DNA of 64,000 nt from an uncultured SAR86 cluster bacterium (GTDB taxonomy: Bacteria; Pseudomonadota; Gammaproteobacteria; Magnimaribacterales; TMED112), in the NCBI GenBank assembly GCA_902526535.1, contig CABZLG010000001.1, positions 43,764-107,763 of the forward strand, in the 5' to 3' direction. The first letter of the stretch is position 1. The number at the start of each line of letters is the position of its first letter. This document shows, one piece after another, positions 10,754-19,502 of this stretch. Below the pieces are notes generated by a model, which was not told the DNA's origin, did no database searches, and saw nothing but the letters and a program-made list of their open reading frames with translations. The translations under genes and the position numbers were made by a program.

Positions 10754-11334
10754 ATTAGTTTATCGATTTTTTTTGCTAGGGTCGTTACCAATCCAATGTC
10801 TTTATTACTTAAAAGATAAAAGCTCTGAAAATTTTCTTCAAAGCTTTTTGAAACTTCGATTATTTGCTCATTCTTAAGCTTGTCTATTTTTGTAAGCACG
10901 ATATGAAATGGCAAATTGAGTTTGTTGAGATACTCAATCATTTGTATGTCAGTTTCTTTAATTTTCTTTGATTTATAGAAGGAATTTGAGTCAATAAATA
11001 GAAAAGCATATTTTAAATTTTCTCTTTCTTCAAAATATCTGGGTAATTCCTTCTGCCAAGACTTGATTTGAGATTTTGAAATATTTGCAAAACCGTATCC
11101 AGGAAAATCAACAATAAAATTATTATCTTTTTTAAAATAATTAAATAACTTTGTTTTCCCTGGTTTCTTACTGGTATAAGAAAGCTTTTTATTATTTGCC
11201 AATAAATTAATAGCAGAGGACTTGCCTGAGTTAGATGCTCCTACAAATGCAATTTCCTGACAATTTACACTTGGTATTTGTTCAAAAAATTCATAACTAG
11301 CAAAAAATTCTAAATTTATAGTATGACGGTCCAT
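10750..11334 (-). CDS. engB: ribosome biogenesis GTPase YsxC/EngB
   Basis: FVGASNSGKSSAINLL G1, DFPGYGFA G3, LTKIDKL G4. Confidence 0.95.
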   Translation of the reverse strand: MDRHTINLEFFASYEFFEQIPSVNCQEIAFVGASNSGKSSAINLLANNKKLSYTSKKPGKTKLFNYFKKDNNFIVDFPGYGFANISKSQIKSWQKELPRYFEERENLKYAFLFIDSNSFYKSKKIKETDIQMIEYLNKLNLPFHIVLTKIDKLKNEQIIEVSKSFEENFQSFYLLSNKDIGLVTTLAKKIDKLI

Positions 11335-11368
11335 ATTTCGAAAAAACTTGTTATATAATCATTTTCGC

Positions 11369-11944
11369 ATGTTTAGATTGTTTTCAATAATTCTAGTTGC
11401 CTTTCCATTATTGGCTCAACCAAAGCTAAATGTCGACTATATTGAAATACCCGAAGGATTAGTCAAAGAAAAGGGTGTAACTGAAATCTTTTGGTACGGT
11501 TGTCCGGCTTGTTTAGAGTATGAAAATACTCTTAAAAAGATCAAAGAAATAGATCCAACTATTGAAGTAAACAAGATTCCTCAATTTAGACTTCCAGCAG
11601 CAAAAACCTATTACACCATTGAGGCGTTAAATCTTGGTGATGAAGTTCACGATAAAGTATTTAAAGACTGGCAACTAAAAAGAAAACCACTTGGTAGTGA
11701 TAAAGATGTAGAAAACTTTGCGAAAAGACATAATCTTGATGTTGAAAATTTCATGAGAGTTTACAACTCTTTTAGCATAAATATAAAAGCTAAAAATGCC
11801 ATAGTCGTTCCAAGAAAACTTATTGAAAATGGAATAGATTTCAAAGGCACACCAACTGTTGTAGTTAATGGTAAATATATTGTGACAAGACAAAGAAACG
11901 TGAGTAAAGAGATAGAGAATATAATCTTTCTTTTGAATAAGTAA
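11369..11944 (+). CDS. dsbA: thiol:disulfide interchange protein DsbA
   Basis: Signal peptide, FWYGCPACLEYE CxxC, cis-Pro GTPTVVVNGKY. Confidence 0.88.
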   Translation: MFRLFSIILVAFPLLAQPKLNVDYIEIPEGLVKEKGVTEIFWYGCPACLEYENTLKKIKEIDPTIEVNKIPQFRLPAAKTYYTIEALNLGDEVHDKVFKDWQLKRKPLGSDKDVENFAKRHNLDVENFMRVYNSFSINIKAKNAIVVPRKLIENGIDFKGTPTVVVNGKYIVTRQRNVSKEIENIIFLLNK

Positions 11945-11980
11945 CTTGAAATAAAAAAATTTATATAAATAAAAGTATTA

Positions 11981-12376
11981 ATGAAAAATTTGATTTACCT
12001 TCCACTTTTAATATCAGGTCTTCTCTTTGCAGATGATTATGAAGATGAAGTAAGAGACAGACTTAATAAATATTCGGGAAGTACTATTGCTGTTGATAAT
12101 GGATCGCAAGAGGGTGAGGAAGTTATCTCAAGGAGTGGTAAGGAAGTTTACGATATTGGGTGTGCTGCATGCCATACTGCAGGCCTAGCCGGTTCTCCAT
12201 TATTAGGCGATCAATCTCAATGGGAACCTAGACTTGTGAAAGGCGTAGAGACATTAACAAATAATGCCTACAACGGCTACAATGCAATGCCTGCGAAAGG
12301 TCTTTGTATGGATTGCTCAAAAGAAGAAATAAGAGCTTCAGTAGATTACATGCTCGAGGCTTTAACAGTCGACTAG
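11981..12376 (+). CDS. cytochrome c5-type c-type cytochrome
   Basis: Signal peptide, CAACH haem motif, AMPAKGLCMDCS with extra Cys pair as in cytochrome c5. Confidence 0.88.
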   Translation: MKNLIYLPLLISGLLFADDYEDEVRDRLNKYSGSTIAVDNGSQEGEEVISRSGKEVYDIGCAACHTAGLAGSPLLGDQSQWEPRLVKGVETLTNNAYNGYNAMPAKGLCMDCSKEEIRASVDYMLEALTVD

Positions 12377-12549
12377 ACTTTCTTTTCTAGCTCTTCAATT
12401 TTTTTTTCTAACTGATCAATTTTTGTAATTAGTTGTTCTAGCTCATCTTTTTTAACAAAACCAGAATCTTTCATAAATTTTTCAAGGGCAGGTTTTACCA
12501 TTTTTTCCATACCTTTTAAATCTTTACCCATTCCAAACGGATGAAACAT
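12373..12549 (-). CDS. ubiK: ubiquinone biosynthesis accessory factor UbiK-like (BMFP family), 58 aa; absent from ORF track
   Basis: Hand-translated: MFHPFGMGKDLKGMEKMVKPALEKFMKDSGFVKKDELEQLITKIDQLEKKIEELEKKV*; coiled-coil C-terminus with (V/F)xxxEL(E) pattern. Confidence 0.7.
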   Translation of the reverse strand: MFHPFGMGKDLKGMEKMVKPALEKFMKDSGFVKKDELEQLITKIDQLEKKIEELEKKV

Positions 12550-13288
12550 TTTCTCTCTCCAAAATAAAATTTTTATTAATTAGATTGTAGACCTCTTTCC
12601 AATTTTTAGCTTGTAATTCACATGGAAAAATCTCAGTCCACTTTTCTCCCTCAGAATTAAACCATATGGTGTTAAAGTTACAATTTCTTGCACCTCCTAC
12701 ATCATTTATAGGGCAGTCTCCTATGTGTAAGACTTCATCAGCTTCGCATTTTGTAAATTCTAAAGCTTTCAAAAAATGATCTGGCGATGGCTTGTTGCTT
12801 TGAACATCTTTTGAATTAACAGAGAAATCAAATATATGATCTATACCAATAAGCTTCAGATCTGCATTTCCATTTGAAAGAGAAGCAACCTTTGTTTTTC
12901 TAAAGAGTCTTTCAATAATAATTTTTGCATCTTTGTAGAGTTGAACTTTATTTCTAGATTTAAAGAATTCATTAAAAGCTTCATTACTATAGTAAGTAGC
13001 TTCGCTTTCATCAGCTCCGACTTCTTCAAGAATGTGCTTAATAATTTCTTTTCTAAAAGTGGTTAAATCGAATTTTAAATGAGGTTTTTTTTCAACTAGA
13101 GTTACTCTAATTTCACTTATGCGCTTATCGTCATAGTCATTATATATTTCTGGAAATTTTGTGAATACAAAATCCCACATCGCTTTTTCTGCCTCAACAA
13201 TTACTTTGTTATTCGGCCACACAGTATTATCCAAATCTAATGTAATGAGTTTAATTTTCTTTCTTTGCATGAGGATGTGAGGCATCAT
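12524..13288 (-). CDS. HAD-superfamily hydrolase (YigB-like)
   Basis: LDLDNTVWPNN, SLSNGNADL, HIGDCPINDVGGARN; downstream of xerC as in many gammaproteobacteria. Confidence 0.88.
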   Translation of the reverse strand: MMPHILMQRKKIKLITLDLDNTVWPNNKVIVEAEKAMWDFVFTKFPEIYNDYDDKRISEIRVTLVEKKPHLKFDLTTFRKEIIKHILEEVGADESEATYYSNEAFNEFFKSRNKVQLYKDAKIIIERLFRKTKVASLSNGNADLKLIGIDHIFDFSVNSKDVQSNKPSPDHFLKALEFTKCEADEVLHIGDCPINDVGGARNCNFNTIWFNSEGEKWTEIFPCELQAKNWKEVYNLINKNFILERENVSSVWNG

Positions 13289-14135
13289 AAATTTTTGCCA
13301 GTTGTTGGAAATTAAGTTTAGTATAAATCTGAGTTGTTGTGAGGCTGCTATGTCCCAACATTTCTTGAATCGATCTTAAGTCTCCACTTGATTCAAGGAG
13401 ATGAGATGCAAAACTATGTCTCAGCATATGCGGATGTACAGGTTGCATGCCTTGCGAAACTGAGATTTTATACAATCTTTGCTGGAAAGCTCTCACAGAA
13501 ATTCTATTACCATATTTATTAGTAAAAAAAGCATCAGTTTTGATTCCTTTGGTCTCTCTAAAACTAATCCAATCTTGAATTGCTATTTGCGCAAATTTGC
13601 CAACGGGTATTAGCCTCTCTTTTTTTCCTTTTCCATAAACTTTTACAAAAGAGTAATTTGACTCAAAAGAAGATAAATTTAATCCAACTGCTTCTGAAAC
13701 TCTTAATCCTGAAGAGTAGAGCAGTTCTAAAAAAGCTTTATCCCTGAAGTCTGACATTGTTTTAGGTTCAAATGAAAGTAGTTTTGCAACATCTTCCGGT
13801 GGCAAAGCCTTAGGCAAGGTTTCATTAAGTTTTGGACTTTGAATATTTTCAAAAACGTTCTCATCGATTTCTTCCATCTTTTTTAAATATCTAAAAAAAT
13901 TTCTTAAAGAAGAAAGATTTCTCAAGATAGAGCGATTACTGAGTCCTTTTTTTCTTAAATCAAAAATCCAGGAAGTTACATCTTGTTGCTCTAATGACTT
14001 TAAACTTATTTTGGTTTTAGATAAAAAGGCTAGAAATCTCTTAACATCTCTCTCATAGTTTGAAATTGTATGATTAGAGTAATTTTTTACTCTCAGAAAA
14101 GTTTTTAAATTTTCAAAAATATTCTCTTTCATCAA
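13251..14135 (-). CDS. xerC: tyrosine recombinase XerC
   Basis: Catalytic signature GLRVSEA...HPHMLRHSFASHLLESSGDLRSIQEMLGHSSLTTTQIYTKL; neighbours dapF. Confidence 0.93.
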   Translation of the reverse strand: MMKENIFENLKTFLRVKNYSNHTISNYERDVKRFLAFLSKTKISLKSLEQQDVTSWIFDLRKKGLSNRSILRNLSSLRNFFRYLKKMEEIDENVFENIQSPKLNETLPKALPPEDVAKLLSFEPKTMSDFRDKAFLELLYSSGLRVSEAVGLNLSSFESNYSFVKVYGKGKKERLIPVGKFAQIAIQDWISFRETKGIKTDAFFTNKYGNRISVRAFQQRLYKISVSQGMQPVHPHMLRHSFASHLLESSGDLRSIQEMLGHSSLTTTQIYTKLNFQQLAKIYDASHPHAKKEN

Positions 14136-14805
14136 ATTTACTTTTATTAATTATTTCAGTGTTTGCTTCTGTGCATATTTTATTGTCATCTTTTTTATAG
14201 CAGATCATTTGACCCCCTCTAGAATTAAGAAAAATTTTATCTAACGAAGGATTCTTCCTAAAGATTACAAAAGCTGTTGCAGAACTTCCACTTCCACATG
14301 AAAGCGTTTCACCTACACCTGCTTCAAAAGTCCTTATCAGAAACTTATCACCAAAATTACGTTTATAGATATTTAAATTAAAATTATCTGAATTAAAGAA
14401 TTTCCCTGTTTTTTGATATTCATTTTCAAAGTCATCATCTATTAAATTTTCAGATTCCCAAACAATGTGATAATTGATTGTGTCGACATAAGTTAATCCA
14501 TCTAAAAGTTCCTTGTAATCATTAATTCTCACAGTGGCTTTAATATTTTTAGCTATTGGTTTATCTCCATTCAATAAGGCCTTTATACACCTTTTTCCAT
14601 TAATGCAGTTTAGCGCAGGTGTTCCATCTCGGTTAAAAATTTTTAAATCCATAAAAGATGTGTCATTTTGTTTATGTATTAGTAACTGGTCAAATTTAAG
14701 GTCTTTATTTTGATTTAGCTTTTTAAAAGAGCACTTCGTAATTTTTTCATCTTTAGTAATGATAAAGGAGTTGCCATTACAGTGCATTTTTACAAATTCA
14801 ATCAT
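14113..14805 (-). CDS. dapF: diaminopimelate epimerase
   Basis: MHCNGNSF and ETLSCGSGSSATAF active-site Cys motifs; start set to MIEFVKMHCNGNSF. Confidence 0.88.
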   Translation of the reverse strand: MIEFVKMHCNGNSFIITKDEKITKCSFKKLNQNKDLKFDQLLIHKQNDTSFMDLKIFNRDGTPALNCINGKRCIKALLNGDKPIAKNIKATVRINDYKELLDGLTYVDTINYHIVWESENLIDDDFENEYQKTGKFFNSDNFNLNIYKRNFGDKFLIRTFEAGVGETLSCGSGSSATAFVIFRKNPSLDKIFLNSRGGQMICYKKDDNKICTEANTEIINKSKFDEREYF

Positions 14806-14873
14806 ATAATTTTTTAATACTCGTTTATTTTTTAATTTCAATTATATAATTGACCTGAGGTTTTTTTCTTAAA

Positions 14874-16835
14874 TTGATCAAAAACAGGACCGTAAATGCA
14901 TTAAGATTTCTGTCTGTAGACAGTGTGGAGAGGGCTGCTTCAGGACATCCAGGAATGCCACTTGGTATGGCAGACATAGCAGAGGTTTTATGGCGGAAAC
15001 ACCTTAAGCATTCCCCAAATAATCCTAAATGGTTTGATAGAGATAGATTTGTCTTGTCAAATGGACATGGCTCTATGCTCCTATATAGTCTTTTGCATCT
15101 TACTGGTTATGACTTAACTATCGAAGATCTCAAAGATTTTAGACAACTAAAATCTAAAACTCCTGGCCACCCAGAATATGGAATCACATCAGGTGTTGAA
15201 ACTACAACAGGACCTCTTGGACAAGGGATTGCTAATGCTGTTGGGATGGCTTTAGCTGAGAAAATATTGGCTAATCTACTAAATAACGAAAAAATAAATG
15301 TTATTGATCATTTTACTTACTGCTTTTTAGGCGATGGATGTCTTATGGAAGGGATTTCACATGAGGCTATGTCTTTTGCTGGCGTACATGAGCTTAATAA
15401 ATTAATTTGCTTTTATGATTCAAATGGAATTTCTATAGATGGTGAAATAAGTGATTGGTACAAGGATGATATTTCATTAAGGTGTAAAGCATATAGATGG
15501 AATGTTATCGATAATGTAGATGGACATAATAGAGAAGAAATTGATAAAGCAATTTCTGACGCAAAAAAGTCAAAAAAACCAACTATGATTGTATGTAATA
15601 CACATATTGGCTATGGTGCAGGTGATAAGCAAGATTCTGAATCGTCTCACGGAGCTGCACTTGGACCTGAGATTGTAAAAGAGTTAAGAGAAAACTTAGA
15701 TTGGCCATTTTCTGAATTTGAAATCCCTCACGAAATTTATGCAGATTGGGATGCTTCAGACATAGGTCAAAAATATGAAGATGATTGGATTGAAAAAGTC
15801 CAAATCCTTAGATCAGAAAACCCTGAGCAAGGAGAACTTCTAGAAAGACTATTAAAAGCTAAGCTACCTGAGAAATTTGATTCTAACTTTAGTGCTTTTT
15901 TAGAGGAAATTTTGAAGCACAATGAACCAATAGCAACTAGAAAAGCTTCTCAGAAAGTTCTTGAATTCTTAAAGAAAAATTTGCCAGAATTGATTGGCGG
16001 CTCAGCTGATTTAAGTGGCTCAAATAATACTAATACAAGTATTTCAAGCCCAATTACCAGCTCCCAAAATGGAAATTATATTTATTATGGCGTCAGAGAG
16101 TTTGGTATGAATGCAATAATGAATGGCATCTCACTTCATGGAGGGCTTATTCCTTATGCAGGTACATTTCTAGTATTCATGGATTACGGAAGAAATGCTG
16201 TAAGAATGGCTGCATTGATGAGGATAAAAGTAATCTTTGTTTATTCTCATGACAGTGTTGCGCTTGGAGAGGATGGGCCTACACATCAACCGATTGAGCA
16301 TCTTACCACTTTAAGATCTACCCCAAACATGCACACCTGGAGAGCAGCTTCATTATTAGAAACAGCAGTTGCATGGAAATCAGCTATTCAAAGAAATGAT
16401 GGACCATCTTCTCTAATACTTACTAGACAGAATATAGACAATATTGAGAATAAAACTTTTGATGATGTGTCAAAGGGAGGATACTTTTTAAGAAAATTTG
16501 ATGATTCAAATATTCATCTTATAGCTACTGGGTCAGAGGTTTCTCTAGCACTTGAAGCCGCTGAAATCCTTGAAGAAGAAGGAATTAAATGTAATGTTGC
16601 TAGTGTTCCTTGTATTGAAGTGTTAGAAACTAACAAACAAATTTATGATGAAATTTTTACAGAAAGCAAAATTAATATTGCCATTGAGTGTAGTCATCCA
16701 AATTCTTGGTATGCACATACAAAGAATGTTATTGGAATTGAAGAATTTGGAGAATCGGGGAAAGGTCAGATATTAATGGAGCACTTTGGTTTCAACTCAA
16801 AAAAAATAGTAGAAAAAATTAAAAGTTTTTTATGA
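14874..16835 (+). CDS. tkt: transketolase
   Basis: TTG start; SGHPGMPLGMADIAEVLW, GDGCLMEGISHEA, HDSVALGEDGPTHQPIEHL. Confidence 0.97.
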   Translation: MIKNRTVNALRFLSVDSVERAASGHPGMPLGMADIAEVLWRKHLKHSPNNPKWFDRDRFVLSNGHGSMLLYSLLHLTGYDLTIEDLKDFRQLKSKTPGHPEYGITSGVETTTGPLGQGIANAVGMALAEKILANLLNNEKINVIDHFTYCFLGDGCLMEGISHEAMSFAGVHELNKLICFYDSNGISIDGEISDWYKDDISLRCKAYRWNVIDNVDGHNREEIDKAISDAKKSKKPTMIVCNTHIGYGAGDKQDSESSHGAALGPEIVKELRENLDWPFSEFEIPHEIYADWDASDIGQKYEDDWIEKVQILRSENPEQGELLERLLKAKLPEKFDSNFSAFLEEILKHNEPIATRKASQKVLEFLKKNLPELIGGSADLSGSNNTNTSISSPITSSQNGNYIYYGVREFGMNAIMNGISLHGGLIPYAGTFLVFMDYGRNAVRMAALMRIKVIFVYSHDSVALGEDGPTHQPIEHLTTLRSTPNMHTWRAASLLETAVAWKSAIQRNDGPSSLILTRQNIDNIENKTFDDVSKGGYFLRKFDDSNIHLIATGSEVSLALEAAEILEEEGIKCNVASVPCIEVLETNKQIYDEIFTESKINIAIECSHPNSWYAHTKNVIGIEEFGESGKGQILMEHFGFNSKKIVEKIKSFL

Positions 16836-17944
16836 CAGATCTTCACTCCATCGATCTTAAAAGTAAGTATGTTGGGCTAAGAGTAGATTTAAATGTTCCT
16901 TTAGAAAGCGGAGAAGTATTGAGCCCTGACAGATTATCAGCTGTATTGCCAACAATTTTATATATTCTTGAACATACTGATAACATCTGTCTTATAAGTC
17001 ACCTCGGTCGTCCAAAAGAGGATGATTTTGATCCAAACCTCTCCTTGAAGCCTATTAAAGAGTGGTTTGAAAAAAGATTAAATAAAAAAATAGCCTTAGA
17101 GAATGAAATTAAAAAAAGTGAAGGTATAAGGATACTTGAAAATATTCGTTTTTTTAAAGGAGAAAATGAAAACTCTGAATACTTAGGACAAAAGCTTGCG
17201 GATATTTTTGATGTATACATTATGGATGCCTTTGCTACAGCTCACCGTAAATCTGCTTCAACTTATGGAGCTATAATAAAATCAAAAATTAAATCACCCG
17301 GATTTCTATTTAGTAACGAAGTCAGCAATTTAAAAGAAATTCTTAATAAACCAAATCAATTAGTAAGCATAATTGGAGGTTCTAAAGTTTCAACTAAGCT
17401 TGAAGTTGTTGAAAATTTACTTCAGAAATCTGAAAAAATTATTGTTGGAGGCGGCATTGCTAATACTTTTCTTAGAGCAGTTGGATATGAAATTGGAGTA
17501 TCAATTTATGAGGAAAATATGTTAAATAAATGCTCAAAAATGATTAAAAGTGGAAAAGTTTTGTTACCAGAAAAAGTTTATGTTGCAAGCTCTCCATCTG
17601 CTACAGAAGTAAATTTAGTTGATGTTGAAAAAGTACCAAAAGAAATGATGATTTTAGATTTAGAATTTAAGAGTCAACCTGTATCAAAATATTATAATTT
17701 CTTATGGAACGGCCCATTGGGTATTTTTGAGATTGATCTTTTTTCAAATGGAACAAAGCAACTGATTGATTTTTTAGCTCAACCAAATAGGAAAGTTGTT
17801 GCAGGTGGTGGGGAAACAATTTTTGCTATTAATAAGTTTTCTGATAAGAAAAATTTTCATTACGTATCCACAGCAGGCGGTGCTTTTTTAGAGTATTTAT
17901 CGGGCAAAAGCCTTCCCTCGGTTGAGGCATTGGAGTTAGAATAG
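16832..17944 (+). CDS. pgk: phosphoglycerate kinase
   Basis: GLRVDLNVPL, SHLGRP, IIGGSKVSTKLEVVENLL, WNGPLGIFE. Confidence 0.96.
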   Translation: MTDLHSIDLKSKYVGLRVDLNVPLESGEVLSPDRLSAVLPTILYILEHTDNICLISHLGRPKEDDFDPNLSLKPIKEWFEKRLNKKIALENEIKKSEGIRILENIRFFKGENENSEYLGQKLADIFDVYIMDAFATAHRKSASTYGAIIKSKIKSPGFLFSNEVSNLKEILNKPNQLVSIIGGSKVSTKLEVVENLLQKSEKIIVGGGIANTFLRAVGYEIGVSIYEENMLNKCSKMIKSGKVLLPEKVYVASSPSATEVNLVDVEKVPKEMMILDLEFKSQPVSKYYNFLWNGPLGIFEIDLFSNGTKQLIDFLAQPNRKVVAGGGETIFAINKFSDKKNFHYVSTAGGAFLEYLSGKSLPSVEALELE

Positions 17945-17950
17945 CAAACA

Positions 17951-18964
17951 ATGAATTTTTCCAATTTAAATTCTATAGTGAACTATATTGTAGAAAATGG
18001 AAAAGGCATTCTTGCAGCAGATGAAAGCAATCCTACATGTAAGAAAAGGTTTGATACAATTTCTGTAGAATCAACAGAAGAAAATCGTAGAGATTATAGA
18101 CAGCTTTTATTTCAGGCTGAGGGCATGTTAAATAATATAGGAGGGGTAATTCTTTTTGATGAAACTATTAGACAAAGCACTAGTGATGGCACTGCCCTTG
18201 TAGATTTAATAAAACAAAAGAAAGCACTTCCAGGAATAAAAGTTGATAAAGGTCTTACTCCTTTTGAGAACTCAGATATAGAAAAAGTAACACAAGGTAT
18301 AGAGGATCTTGACTCTAGGTGTGAAGAATACTTCAAGATGGGTGCTCTTTTTACAAAATGGCGTGCAGTGATAAGCATTGGAAATAACTTCCCTTCACAA
18401 GGATGCATTGACGAAAATGCAAAACTTCTTGCTAGATATGCAAAGATAGTTCAAAACAATAACATGGTTCCTATAGTTGAGCCTGAAGTTCTAATGGATG
18501 GCAGTCATAATATTCAGGAATGTTATGACGCTACTTCTAGAACATTAAAATCGCTTTTTCAAAATCTTGAAAAAGAAAATGTCGATATACCAGGAACTAT
18601 ATTAAAACCAAATATGGTAACACCTGGATCGGATTATCAGGAAAAGATCAGTATTGAGACTGTTGCTAACGAAACCTTAAGGTGTCTACATGAGAGTGTT
18701 CCTGAAAACCTTCCTGCTATTACATTTCTTTCAGGTGGACAATCAGAAACTGTTTCAACAGAACACTTAGATGCAATGAATAAGATTGGAGGTTTTCCAT
18801 GGAAACTAAGTTTTTCATTTGGAAGAGCTTTACAAGCTGGAGCTTTACAAACCTGGTTAGGTAAATCAGAAAATGTTGATGCAGCACAAAGTGCATTTTC
18901 TCATAGGGCTTTAATGAATAAAAAAGCAGCACTTGGCCAATGGTCAATAAATTTAGAAATTTGA
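17951..18964 (+). CDS. fructose-bisphosphate aldolase class I
   Basis: GKGILAADESNPTCKKRF, TILKPNMVTPGSD, FLSGGQSE, LSFSFGRALQ typical of Schiff-base class I aldolases. Confidence 0.95.
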   Translation: MNFSNLNSIVNYIVENGKGILAADESNPTCKKRFDTISVESTEENRRDYRQLLFQAEGMLNNIGGVILFDETIRQSTSDGTALVDLIKQKKALPGIKVDKGLTPFENSDIEKVTQGIEDLDSRCEEYFKMGALFTKWRAVISIGNNFPSQGCIDENAKLLARYAKIVQNNNMVPIVEPEVLMDGSHNIQECYDATSRTLKSLFQNLEKENVDIPGTILKPNMVTPGSDYQEKISIETVANETLRCLHESVPENLPAITFLSGGQSETVSTEHLDAMNKIGGFPWKLSFSFGRALQAGALQTWLGKSENVDAAQSAFSHRALMNKKAALGQWSINLEI

Positions 18965-18965
18965 T

Positions 18966-19502
18966 TTGAAAAAACTTGCAGTTTTTCTTTCTTCTGGGGA
19001 ACCTAATTTCCAAATAAAGTCAGATTTAGACCAAATAGCAAATTTTCTAGCTGAACAAAAAATATGTCTATTATATGGAGGGGGCAAGCTTGGCTTGATG
19101 GGTTATCTCTCTCAAAAAACAAAAAAGTATAATGGATATGTCGAGGGTGTAACAGTCGATATATTTGACAAAAAAAAATTTACCCCAGACTATATTGATT
19201 CTCTAGAAGTTGAAACAAATTTTTACGATAGGAAGAGAAAATTAAATGATCATTCAGATGCATTTCTTATTTTACCTGGTGGAATTGGAACAGCAGATGA
19301 ATTCTTTGATGTCTTAAACTTAGCTAGTCTTGGTTTAATAACAAAAAAAATTATTGTCTACAACAAAAATGATTGTTGGACAGATTTACTAACGTGGATA
19401 GATAAAGCTAAAAATATGGAAATGTTGCGTACTATTCCCAAAAATTTACTTATAGCTGAAAATATAGATGAGCTTATTTTTGCTTTAAAAAGTTATGTCT
19501 AA
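18966..19502 (+). CDS. LOG family protein (TIGR00730)
   Basis: TTG start; LLYGGGKLGLMG, RKRKLNDHSDAFLILPGGIGTADEFF (PGGxGTxxE). Confidence 0.92.
   Translation: MKKLAVFLSSGEPNFQIKSDLDQIANFLAEQKICLLYGGGKLGLMGYLSQKTKKYNGYVEGVTVDIFDKKKFTPDYIDSLEVETNFYDRKRKLNDHSDAFLILPGGIGTADEFFDVLNLASLGLITKKIIVYNKNDCWTDLLTWIDKAKNMEMLRTIPKNLLIAENIDELIFALKSYV

Noticed and set aside
10695-10877. 60-aa ORF spanning the polA/engB 3' junction
   Set aside because: Overlaps two well-supported genes out of frame; no motif
12524-13288. xerC plus HAD gene as a mobile integron-like unit
   Set aside because: dapF-xerC-yigB order is the normal gammaproteobacterial chromosomal arrangement
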